A DNA stretch of 64,000 bases from positions 120,992,318 to 121,056,317 of the forward strand of contig NC_053041.3 of NCBI RefSeq assembly GCF_002575655.3. The letters are read 5' to 3'. The stretch comes from Aegilops tauschii subsp. strangulata (lineage: Eukaryota; Streptophyta; Magnoliopsida; Poales; Poaceae). The notes under the pieces were generated by a model. That model saw only the letters and a program-made list of their open reading frames with translations. It made no database searches and had not been told where the DNA came from. The position numbers were made by a program, and so were the translations under genes. Shown in pieces: positions 45,670 to 58,100 of the stretch (position 1 is the first letter of the stretch; each line of letters begins with the position of its first letter).

Positions 45670-45985
45670 TTTATCGGGTCTGTCGTCGTCGATATACCCC
45701 TCTCCAGATAACTTCAACACGAGGGGGGGTCGATATACCCCCTCCCCGCCGATAATAGTATTTTCCCATGTACGTATGTCGTCGTTGTCGATATAACCCC
45801 CTCCCGATAACTTCAACACGTGGGGGGGGGGGTCGATATACCCCCTTCCCGATAACATTATTTTCCCATGTATGTATGTCGTCGTTGTCGATATATATAA
45901 CTCCCTCCCAGATAACTTCGACATGATGGACGGTCGATATTTATACCCCCTCTCGACCGTGATAACTTATACCACGGGAGCACCC
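45670..45985. repeat. Degenerate tandem repeat with GTCGATATACCCC
   Basis: Three irregular copies with GATAACTTCAACACG plus a G-run, TCGATATACCCCCT and TTTTCCCATGTA(C/T)GTATG, period roughly 110 bp. Confidence 0.75.
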
Positions 45986-46199
45986 CCCGACCCTCTCGCT
46001 CGACCAAAACTCTCGAGGACACCCAAACCCTAGAAAAAAACGATGTCGGTCTCCTACCCCCTCCCGCCGCGCCCCTACCCTTGAAGCGTTGCCTAGGCCA
46101 CCCCAAACCCGGAATAAGCTAGGTCTACATTTGCACTAATATATCCACCTGCTGTCATGTTTGTGTAATAATTGCCATGTTGTAATATTTGCAGAAACA

Positions 46200-49100
46200 A
46201 TGGAGCACGGACGAGATGAGCAAGCAGAAGAGGTGTTGGGGGACATAATCTTAGCCGGAGGTTATATCTTGTCGTATCTTAACGACAATGATGGTCTGGA
46301 AGAACAGGGTGAAGAAGCAGGCTACGGTGATCGAAGAGTGGAGGAGGAAAGACATGATTATGATGGCTCCGGTGACCCAATGCTGGTGCAAGAAGGAGCC
46401 CGTGGTGACGGTTCCGGTGACCGAACAGAGTCCGGCCAGGTAAATATATTAGTTAAGCCTGTGCTAACTAGCTAATTGATGCATTCATTGTTTTGGTATG
46501 TACACATATTAATTAACACTCGTCTTTCTCTTTTTTCTAGCCCTCCGGATCGAGCACAACTTCGGTAAAGAGACGAGGCCCGAAGAGAAAGTTGCGCTCG
46601 GATGAAAGGTTTGAGATCACAGCAATCGCGCGCGACGGCCAACCGATTGAACCCCTCCGGACAAAGGATGCATTTGCTGCTCAGTGCGGGGTTCTAGTTA
46701 GGGACAAGATCCCGATCAGCATCCACCAATGGTATAAGCCTAATAAGGAAGACCCTAAGGTGTCTTATGTCAATGATATGCAGAAAGATGATCTTTGGAC
46801 TGAGCTGAAGGCAAATTTCACCCTACCGCCAGAGGAGGATCCGGAGAAGCCAGTTATAGAGCAATTAATCAAGTCTCATGCTCTTAAGAAGATGGCAGAC
46901 CTATTCAGGAGGTGGAAGAATGAGCTGAAAACGTTTGTCGACAAAGAAGATACACCAGAATTCATCGGCCGGTGTGAGAAGATCAGAGATCACTGGCCCG
47001 CATTTGTGGCCCACAAGACATCGGAAAAGAGTAAGAAGATGTCAGCGACAAACAAGAAGAATGCTGCGAAGAAGAAGCTTCACCATCGCACGGGGTCAGG
47101 TGGCTACCTCAAAGCCCGACCTAAGTGGGCCAAGGCTGAGAATGATCTGCTTGAAAAAGGGATCGAACCACAGACAATGAACTGGACAGACCGTTGCCGG
47201 ACTTGGTTCTTCGGGGCTGGCGGAACCTTGGACCCTGTATCAGGGAGGTGCGTTTGGACGAACGAGCTTTTGAGAATACCAGTCAAGAAGATTCAGCAAT
47301 ATATCGATAGAGCGCAGGAAGGGACGTTCGTTCCAGACAGAGAGAATGACGAGCTCACAATGGCCCTCGGGAATCCTGAGCACCCTGGACGGACACGAGG
47401 CACGCCAGGCTCCGTTCCGTGGAAGGCTGGTTTTCCGGACGTGGGTGGTTACAAAAGCCAGGAGAGGAGGAAAAAAGTGGAGCAGATCCAAATTCAGAAG
47501 CTGCACGAAAGGGTTCAAGCGCTAGAGGAACGAGACGGCAATCGACATGCCGAAACTGCCCCTGAAGCTACACCGCCATCTCAGCGAAGAAGCAGCGTGG
47601 CTTCCACCGAGCTGCTTCAGCTGGAGCATGCGGCTCCTGCTAGCTACCCTGTTGAGGATATAGACCTTAGAGTCACCCGCCAGGAGGGGCCGGGTTACTC
47701 ATATGGTCACTGCCAGAAGCTCGATGCCAAGATTAAAGACGGTGGGCCAAGGATGGGCTTAAGACCCGGCGGAGGCTTAAGGCCCGTAGTTACAATCATG
47801 GTTATGGAAGAACTTGTAGTGTAAGGCAAGAGTAGTTGAGAGTCCGAGCCGGACACTCTTATGAGCCGGCCAGGACTCTGAGAGCTGCAGGGCGTCAGCC
47901 TCCTTATATAAAGGGACGACCCGGCAGCAGTTTAAGGGCGACAACAATCTAATCGAGAACCGGGGATTGCAGTCTAGCTCCCTGGTGATCGTAATCCTAA
48001 TCAATACCACCTCAAACTGGACGTAGGCATTTACCTTCACCGTAAGGGGCTGAACCAGTATAACCCTCGTGTTCCTTATCCCACATTAACCCCTTCAAGC
48101 TTCCTAGCTGCGATGGCTCCACGACTAAGTCCTAGCTCGAGGACATCTGCCGTGACAATTCCATGACAGTTGGCGCCCACCGTGGGGCCAACGCACGGTG
48201 GATTTGAGTTCTTGAAGGGCAGCTTCGAAGGGCTCAAGGGATACGCTGTGGGCCGGATGACCAAGAGTCGTCGCGGCAAGCTCTACATCGACGATGCAAA
48301 CTGGGGCCCCGACGCCGGCTCAATTGAGTTCGGGTACCGGGTCCCATTCGGCGGAATTCATGTTTTCATTGGCAAGATTGGTGAGCCGGGCCCTGAGCCG
48401 GATCTCTGCGCCGATCTCGTCGAGACGGCTTAGCGTGTACGACCCGCCCGGGCCCGGCCTGCCTTAAAGCATGCTTTTGTGGGGTGTATCCATGGAGGGC
48501 TCTCTGATCCATCTGGATCTGGTGATGAGACGGCCGCCGGCTCTGACGGCGAGTCGGCCACCGATGAGTCAAACTCATTGTATCAACTTCAAGATGGCAG
48601 GCTCATGGGTTGTTCCGATGGTGACAGTATTCCGGACCCGTTTGAGCCGCCAAGTCAGGTCGGAGTCTTTATGGCCGGCGCGCAGCCTGTTCAGAACCCC
48701 GCTGCTGGAGCGGGAAACCCGGTGCCTTCTCTGGCTCAGGTGCTGATGGATCTCACGGATAAGATAACGACCCTGTTAACCGCCACGGTTGACCCGGCGG
48801 ATCAGGCTCAGCATGATGCAGAGGTAGCACAGTTAAAGTTCGATTTAGTGAAAGCTAAGGAGGAGCTTGCAGCAGAAGGGATCAGGCTGGCTGCGGAGAG
48901 GGCGGCTCTCGATGCCCAAACTCAGCTGATCCAGGTGCAGTCCTTCCAACTCACGATGGATCAGAACGCGGCCAATGAGGTCATGAGAAGGAGGCATCAA
49001 AAGGCCCATTCTAGACTCCCTCCAGTTTACGATCCACGCAACCTCTTCAACACGCCAGGTGCTGGGTCTAGTAACCCGCCAGGGGTCATAGTGCTTGGAT

Positions 49101-52100
49101 CTGGAGCCCCTATTCAGCCACGAGTGATGGGGCCTCCCCAGGTGCCCCCTGCCCCGCCTCAGTACGTGCCAATACCCCCGGGCCATTATAATAACCCGCT
49201 GGAGAACATGGTCGCTGCGGCAGCACGGCTGGCGGCTCTCCCAGTTGACGGCGACTCTCCAACGGCTATTGAAACCCGCCGGGTCAGGGAACTCCTTCAG
49301 ACAGCACTGGCGCAGCAAGAGGCGTACTCCTACAGCCGGGACAGGATCCACTCGACCCCTCGTCCAGGCCAGAGCCCGAGTTATAGCAGACACATGGTCT
49401 CCGCGACCGGCTCAAGTAACGTCCGACGCCATGACCCGCCTCCTGGCCATGGCCCGGCTCATAACAGAGCCTTTCACGTAGCGGACCAGGACAGAGCGTG
49501 GCAAGAGGCGGAGCAGGTGCCTCAATTGACGGCTTACCAGACCCCCCCGGCTTATCCGACGACTTCCGTTGATGTGGGTATCCCCACCAGGACTGGGGGT
49601 GTCCCTTGCTTAGTACCAGCTATCCGCAATGAACGTCTGCCCAAGGACTTCAAGGGCCCTAGGAAGGTGCCTAATTACACAGCGGACTTACAGCCTGCGG
49701 CCTGGATCGAGAGTTATGAGATGGCTATGGAGCTGCTGGAGGTCAGTGAGGCGGCCATGGCTAAGTATTTCACCATGATGTTAGATGGGACTGCCCGCAC
49801 TTGGTTGAAAGGGCTACCACCGAATTCCATTGGGTCTTGGGCAGAGCTGAAAGCCCGGTTCATCCAAAACTTTAAAGATACCTGTAGGCAGTCTATGCCA
49901 ATCGTGGATTTGACTAACTGTAAGCAGCAGGAGGGTGAGTCTACGACACATTGGGTTCGCCGGGTTAAGGAGATCATACACTCGTCAGACAAGATGGATG
50001 CCGGCTCAGCTGTTTTAATGCTGGAGCAGAATTGTCGTTTTGTGCCCCTGAAGATGAAACTCGGGCGGCTTAAGCGCGACTGCAGTGATATGGGTACTCT
50101 AATGGCGGCTCTTGTCAAGTATGCCGATTCGGATGGTACCAAGGATCCCCCTTCAGATGATGAAAGGACAGGGAAGGGAAAGAAGAACGGCAATGGCAAG
50201 GGTCCTCAGTTTAACCCGGGGAACCAAGGAGGAGGCAAGCGCAAGGCTGATGGCAGCCTAGAGTTTGTAGCCAACGCCAGCTCGCAAGGTAATAACCAGC
50301 GACGCAAGGGGAGGCCCCCTCCCCGAGGCGGCGGGTTAGGTCCGACGCTGGAGCAGCTGTTGAATGAACCTTGTCCAAGGCATGGCTCTAGAGAGAAGCC
50401 AGCGACTCATCTGTGGAAGGATTGTGCAATCATGAAGGCTTTTAAGAATTACAATGGCCCGGGCGGCGGCTCAGGCGCCGGCGGCTTTCATGGCCCGGGG
50501 GCGGCTCAAATTCTGGTCCTCAGAACTGTCAAGGGGGCTTTAATCAACAGTCTGGCCAGGGTCATCAACAGCAGCAGGGGGGCTATCAGACCAATCCAAA
50601 GCAGCTTAGCGGTGGACAGTATGATGTGTTTACCACTAGTTTGTACAAGCGAGATCAGAAGCTTCACAAGAGAGCTGTGCATGCTGTTGAGCCGGCGGTT
50701 CCATGCTACTTGCGGTGGTCTGAACAGCCTATAGTGTGGAGCAGGGAGGATCACCCTCCCCGGGTGGATAACCCGGGCCACCTGGCCTTAGTGGTGGCTC
50801 CTCAAGTGGGAGGATATAAGTTCACAAAGGTGCTCATGGATGGAGGTAGCAGCATCAACATCCTCTATTATGAGACTTTTCGCCGTATGGGGTTGGTTGA
50901 TAAGCACCTCAGCCAGTCAAACACTATCTTCCATGGTGTGGTACCTGGTAAGTCGGCTTATCCAATCGGCAAGATCGAATTGGAAGTGGCCTTTGGAGAT
51001 GAGAACAACTACAGGGTGGAAAAATTGACCTTCGAGGTGGTCAAGATAAGAAGTCCGTACCATGCTATATTTGGGCGACCGGCTTACGCCAAGTTCATGG
51101 CACGGCCGTGTTATGTTTACTTACAGCTCAAGATGCCGGGTCATAATGGGACCATTACGGTTCACGGCAGTCGGAAAGGTGGCCTTGGAATGTGAGGAAG
51201 GCGATGGAGCTTATACAGAATCTGTTTGTGCAACAGAGGAGTTGAAGTTTTACAAAGACAATGTTGACCCAACTGATATGACCTCTCTGAAAAAGCCGAC
51301 TACGGAGCATGAGCCGGCAATGAAATTTAAGTCAGCTGATGAGACTAAACTTGTTGATTTCGTTCCAGGAGACTCATCTCAGCAATTTAGCATCAGTGCC
51401 AATCTGGATCCAAAATAGGAAAGCGCGCTCATCGAGTTCATCCGTGAGAATAGGGACATCTTCGCATGGAAACCTTCTGACATGCTAGGTGTACCTAGAG
51501 AACTCGCTGAGCACACTCTTAATGTTGATCCAAAATTTAAGCCGGTCAGGCAGTTCCTTCGGCGGTTTAATGAAGAGAGGCGGAAAGCTATTGGGGAAGA
51601 GGTGGCCCGGCTCTTGGCGGCCGGGTTTATTGTTGAAGTTTTTCACCCAGAGTGGTTGGCTAACCCGGTGCTTGTACTCAAAAAGAACGGCACCTGGCAG
51701 ATGTGTGTGGACTATACGGACTTGAACAAGGTGTGTCCGGCTGATCCTTTTGCCCTCCCCCGTATTGATCAAATTATTGATGCTACGGCGGGTTGTGCAC
51801 GCTTAAGTTTCTTGGATGCTTATTCCGGATATCATCAGATTAAGATGGCAGTTAAGGACCAGGAGAAGACAGCGTTCATCACTCCCTTTGGAGCCTTCTG
51901 CTATGTGTCTATGCCCTTTGGGCTCAAATGTGCACAGGCGACTTACCAGCGCTGTGTACAGAACTGTCTTCATAAACAGATTGGGCGCAACGTTCACGCT
52001 TATGTGGACGATATTGTGGTTAAATCCATAAAAGAGGAAACCCTGATAGATGATTTAAGAGAAACATTTGATAATCTCCGGGTCTACAAGATGATGCTTA

Positions 52101-55100
52101 ACCCAGCCAAGTGTGTCTTTGGTGTTCCTGCAGGCAAACTATTGGGGTTTTTGGTTTCTGACAGAGGCATTGAAGCTAACCCGGAGAAGATCAAGGCCAT
52201 CACCTCCCTGGCTAAGCCGGCGTGTATAAATGACGTTCAGCGCTTGGCGGGTCGCATCGCTGCTTTAAGCCGGTTTATAAGCCGTTTGGGTGAGAAAGCC
52301 ATGCCATTGTATCAGTTGATGAAGAAAACTCATAACTTTGTCTGGAATGATGCAGCTAATACCGCTTTTGAGGATTTGAAGAAGCAGCTGGCAGAGCCCC
52401 CAGTCCTTGCTGCTCCGGTTGATAAGGAGCCCCTACTACTGTATGTGGCGGCAAACGCAAGAGCTGTTAGTGTGGCTATTGTGGTGGAGCGCAAGGAGGA
52501 GGGTAAGGAGCATCCGGTTCAGCGGCCGGTTTATTATGTCAGCGAAGTACTCATTGAGTCCAAGCAGCGGTACCCGCATTGGCAGAAGCTTGTGTATGGT
52601 GTGTTCATGGCAAGCCGGAAACTTAAGCATTATTTTCAGGGTCATCCCATCACTGTGGTTAGTGCTGCCCCTCTTGGTGATATCATTCAAAACAGAGAGG
52701 CCACAGGGAGAATTGCTAAGTGGGCTATAGAACTTGGACCTCATGGTCTCAAATATGTGCCATGCACTGCTGTTAAATCTCAGGCCTTGGTGGATTTCAT
52801 CAATGATTGGACAGAGTCACAAGTGCCCGAGCAAAAGCCGGATAACACGTATTGGACTATTCACTTCGATGGGTCCAGGCAGTTGGAGGGCTTGGGGGCT
52901 GGCGTTGTATTGGCTTCCCCTAAAGGTGACAAGTTCCATTATGTGCTACAGTTGATGTTTCCTTGCACTAACAATGCAGCTGAGTATGAGGCCTTGCTCC
53001 ACGGTCTTCGGATGGCTAAGGAGATGAGCTTGAGCCGAGTGAGGTGCTTCGGTGACTCGGACTTGGTGGCTCAACAAGTATCAGGCAAGTGGGACTCTAA
53101 GGACCCTCTCATGGCGGCTTATCGCCGCGAAGTGGATGCCATTGCTGGGCACTTTCAGGGCTACCAAGTAGAGCACATTGATCGCAGGAAGAATGAGGCG
53201 GCTGATGCTCTAAGCCGGCTAGGCTCTCAGCGAAAGCCGGTGCGGCCTAACACTTTCCTGGACGTCCTGTATAGCCCTTCGGTTAAGTTGCCTACGGAGG
53301 AAGACTTGGCTGTCCCTGACCCGGAGGCACGACTGGTGGCGGCTCTCCATATCATACCAGACTGGACAATGCCATATCTGGCTTACATGACCCGGGGCGA
53401 GTTGCCTGAGGATGAAACCTTGGCCAGGCAAATAACCCGGCGGGCTAAGTCAATGATTGTTATCGATGGCGAGTTGCATCACCGCAGTGTTACGGGAGCG
53501 TTCCAGCGTTGTGTTTCCCCTGAGGAAGGTCAAGAAATCTTGCGTGAGATCCATGAAGGGGATTGTGGCCACCACGCTGGCTCAAAGTCTCTTGTGGCCA
53601 AGGCCTTTCGCCATGGTTTTTATTGGCTGACGGCACATGCTGATGCGGAGGACTTGGACAGTAAATGTGATGGTTGCCAGAGGTTCTCACGACGGGCTCA
53701 TGTGCCGGCTCAGGAGTTGAGGATGATCCCAATCACTTGGCCCTTTGCGGTCTGGGGGCTTGACATGGTTGGGCCTTTTAAAAGGTCCAAGGATAAGAAG
53801 ACCCACCTCTTGGTGGCAGTTGACAAATTCACAAAGTGGGTGGAGGCTGAGCCAGTTAGCAAGTGCAATGCAGCCACGGCGGTTCAATTTATGAAAAAGG
53901 TGATTTTCCGCTTTGGTTTTCCGCACAACATTATAACTGACAATGGCACCAATCTCTCCAAAGGTGCCATGGAAGAGTTTTGTCAACGAGAGCATATCCG
54001 ACTTGATGTTTCCTCAGTGACTCATCCTCAATCGAATGGTCGAGCTGAGAGAGCTAATCAGGATATTCTGAAGGGCATCAAGCCCAGGCTTTTGGTCCCT
54101 TTACAACGGACGCCGGGTTGTTGGGTGGAGGAGTTGCCCTCCGTGTTATGGAGCATCAACACTACTCCCAACAGATCTACAGGTTTTACACCTTTCTTCA
54201 TGGTTTATTGAGCGGAAGCAGCCCTCCCCAGTGACATCCGTCATGACTCACCTCGCGTGGCGGCTTACATTGAGGCGGATAATGAACAGGCGCGCCAAGA
54301 TGCTCTTGACTTGTTGGACGAATAGCGTGATGTGGCAGCAGCCCGTTCAGCGATTTACCAACAAGACCTGCGCCGTTATCATAGCCGTCGGGTTAAATCC
54401 CGGGTCTTCCAGGAAGGCGATCTCGTGCTCCGGCTCATCCAGGATCAAACAGATGCACACAAGTTATCCCCGCCTTGGGAAGGGCCCTTTGTGGTCAGCA
54501 AGAACTTGCACAACGGGTCATATTACCTCATTGACGTTCGGGAGCACAAAGATTCACGTAAGTCGGAGGAAGAGACCCGTCGGCCGTGGAACATAGCTCA
54601 GCTTCGGCCTTACTACACTTGAGCCACTGGCTCTCGTGGTGTACATATTTCTCTCAGCCATGTATATATTATAATAAGCAATAAAGCAGGACCTCTGTCC
54701 TTTTTTCTCATCCAAATATGCACGTGTTGTTTTCATTGCAAGATTACATGATGACTTAAAGGAGGATCCGGCTTACGATCGTATTCGAATCTAGCCGTAA
54801 GCAATAACGCCACTTGGGGGCTTCCTGTTCAAACATGGGTCGTATTCGAACGAAAGAGAACATAGCTGTCGATACCCATTTGATTGGCAAAGTGCCGAGC
54901 TCATTTGGAGGTTACCTTTGGTCATATTTGAATCATAGTTTAACCCCTCTGGGAACCGACGTGGATCGTATTCGAATCAGCGTCGTTAAACAATTCTTAA
55001 AATCACTTGGGGGCTTCCAGTTCAAACATAGGTCGTATTCGAACCAAAGAGAACATAGCTGTCGGTACCCTCTTGATTGGCATCGCCACACCCACTGGGG

Positions 55101-58100
55101 GCTATATGATCGTATCCAAATCTTAGCTTAACCCCTTTGGGCTGGGTCTCTGGTCGTATTCGAACCGGAAGCCCCTAAGTTCTGCTTTATCACAAGTTTT
55201 CTCTGATCATGTCAAGGTGTGTACAGCCGGGTCTTACTTTGCCGGCTTAAACTTTGGTTTACAGTATTGCTGAACGCAATGGGTGTTATAAGATAGGTAA
55301 CCCGGAGTTGTTTAAATCGGAAGTGTGCTTGCAGGCCGTTAAGTATGTTCTTACGGCTGTATTCAGGATATCATTTAAGACAAGTCCTTTTTTGATTCAT
55401 ATTCCGGGTTATCTAAAGCTTATGATTCTTAGGGCGGTAAGCCGCTTGGAGACTTGTGATTCGTCTTTCTATGCAGGATAGTTAAAGGCAATTATTTGAG
55501 GTTAAGGGGAAAGTATGACCCGGAGAAATATCCAAGAGACAACTTCAAAAGACTTTAGCATTCAATACGTGCACGATGGCACGGCAGAGTTTAACTGTTG
55601 CACCTATTCTATTACATAACTCATCACAGTCTAGAAGGATGGAGCATTGTTTGGTGAACCGCCAGCCGAGTTATGACGCTGGCTGAGTTGACGACTCCGG
55701 CTCGTTCCTATCCTCTCCTCTGGCTGATCCCAAGACCTAGAAGGTGGATGACTTCCAATCGATGCCGCTGAGAGCTTCGAATTGGGCTTCCTCGTCAATT
55801 AACCCGGATGGGTCAATCTCCGGGGCGAAAGTGTGCTGACGAGCCGGTGGGATCAAGTTGAGGGCTTCATAGCGAGGGGTTGGAATCCTCTGATTCTCCG
55901 CGTTGTAACCCGGCTGGTACTTGGTCAGATCTATATCGTTGCCGATAAGAGTAGCCACCGGGCGTACAGCCTTCACACAAGCTGCGAAGTCCTTCTGATC
56001 GAAAGCTGAGCCGTCTTCCTTCAGGCTGGGATAGCCAAGGGCGATGTCCGCCGGGTCTAACTCCGGCAGGAATGCCTTGGCCCGGCTCAGCGCGGCGATC
56101 GCTCCGGCTCTCGCAGAGGCCCATCGCAGCTCTTGGATCCGCTGAGGCAGAACGGCGAGCCGGCGCAGGACTTCTGCCAGATGAGTCGGCACCTCGTTGG
56201 ATAGGGCCACCACAGCTAAGGCACGCTGTGACCCGGTGTAGAGCTGCTCTACCAGGGTATACACGGCCTTTAGCTTGGTGACCACGCTCTGGTAGAGATT
56301 GGCACTTCTGGGACCTGTTTAACAGACTCAGGTAAGCCGGTGACAAGGATAAATCATGAGGTATAAACACTTTAAACTTGCTGCAAGCCGGTGAGGCGAC
56401 TTACCGAAGATGGCGGCCACCATTGGGGAAACCTGGCGCTTTAGGCCGGAGAGCTCGGCGATCTTCTCAGAGAGAGCCTTCTCCGCCTGTTCCGCCCGGG
56501 TCACCAGTGCGGCCTTCTCTTCGGCCCAGGCTTTTCGCTCAGCATCAAATTCTGTCTTCAGCTTCTCTTGAGCAGCGATGCTGGATACAAACTTGGCGTC
56601 TGCCTTCCGGGTCTCCATCTCTTGCATCTTCAGCCGGCTCTTGACATCAGCAAGGTCAGCCTCAATCTTCTTGCCAGCAACCTGTATAAGTTTCCGGGTT
56701 ATGGCGTGAACAGTAACTAAATAAGTCCCAAGCGTTTTCCAAGCAAAGACACTTGGCACTTGGGGGCTAATGCATATTGAACGTATCTATCTACAAACTG
56801 CCGGTTCAATGGAGTAAGCCGGAACCTAAGTCTACAACATATTCAATCATAAGTCGTTGACTTGGGGGCTAGCATGGTAAAGATAACTATGCAGTACGTA
56901 AGAGGACAGTAGAATGATACCTCAGATTTTTTCTGGATTTGGTTCACCATGGCGACTTCCGCGTCCCGGCTCTTGTGCACTTGGTTGATGTAGCCAGAGA
57001 CGAGCTCTCCAATGCTCAAGTTGGTGTAGTCGGAGAGGTCCAGGTTCACCCGGTGGGGCTGCAGCAACTCCCCCTAGGCGGAGCATTTGGCCAGCACGGT
57101 AGGCCTCCCCGGCTCAACGAACTCCGTCCGGGTGATTACCACGTCCGGGTCGTCTGCTGGTGGAGCCGAGCTGGAAGCTTCCGGGTTAACAGAAGCCTCT
57201 GTAGTTGCCTGAGTGGTTGTGGCTGCGGTCTCAGGGGTCTTGTCGGTTGGAATGGTGGCTTCAGGGGCGGAGGCGGCTGGCGGTTCTTGAGCCGTCACCT
57301 CTGGTTCAGATAAGTCCGGCACTCCGGCTGATTTGGTCTTTTTCGCTCTCTTGGTGAGCTTTGCCTGGGCACTGAAAATACAGAAATGTTAAGCATCAAA
57401 AGGGGTAAGTACGGACAAGTATAATAAGAATTGATTGTCATTACCCAGGCGCGGTCTTGAAAGCTGGAAGACTCGACTGCATAGAGTCGCCCGAAGAAGG
57501 GGAAGTCTCCTGATAATTGGAGTCAGAAGAATTGAGTGGCTGACGGATAACACCCGCCAACGGGTGAAAAGGGTACAAGTGGGAAATAACCTCAGTTCGG
57601 CATTTCCTTGTTGCGTCAGGTAACCCGGCGGAGAGGTCGGTGTCCTTATTGGTCCGGGTGTGACGCCGGCTTTCATGAACCTGTCGCTTTAAAATAAATT
57701 GAGGATCTTGATAAGCTAAAGGATGTGAAAAGCTTACTTTCCGGGTTACCCTTCGGACTTTCAGTTGTGGCAAGGGCTCCGAGTCAGAGGGAAGTGACAT
57801 TACCTCTTCAACCACCGGGTTACTTGCGCCGGTGTCATCCTGTCAATGAGCAAGTATTGATAAGGCAGACAACAAACAAACAGGGAATATAGTAAGGACT
57901 TAAAAGCTTAGGGGTTACCTCTGACTCGGAGCTGTCGCTTAATTGCATCAGCTCAGAGGCAGTGGGCCTGCTTCCTTTCTTGCGAGGGGCGGCTTTCTTG
58001 GCGGCTTTCTTCGCCTTCCTGGCCTTCTTGGCCGCCTCATGGTCGTATTTGACCCGCCAGAACTTATCATCAGCCTGAACAACATAATGACGAATTCTTA

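Larger units (their letters stand above)
44691..46194 (+). other. Intron-like region of CACTA2 ORF2 leader
   Basis: AT-rich, ends with acceptor TTTGCAG at 46188-46194. Contains the purine/pyrimidine foldback and C/G-run repeats listed separately. Confidence 0.5.
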
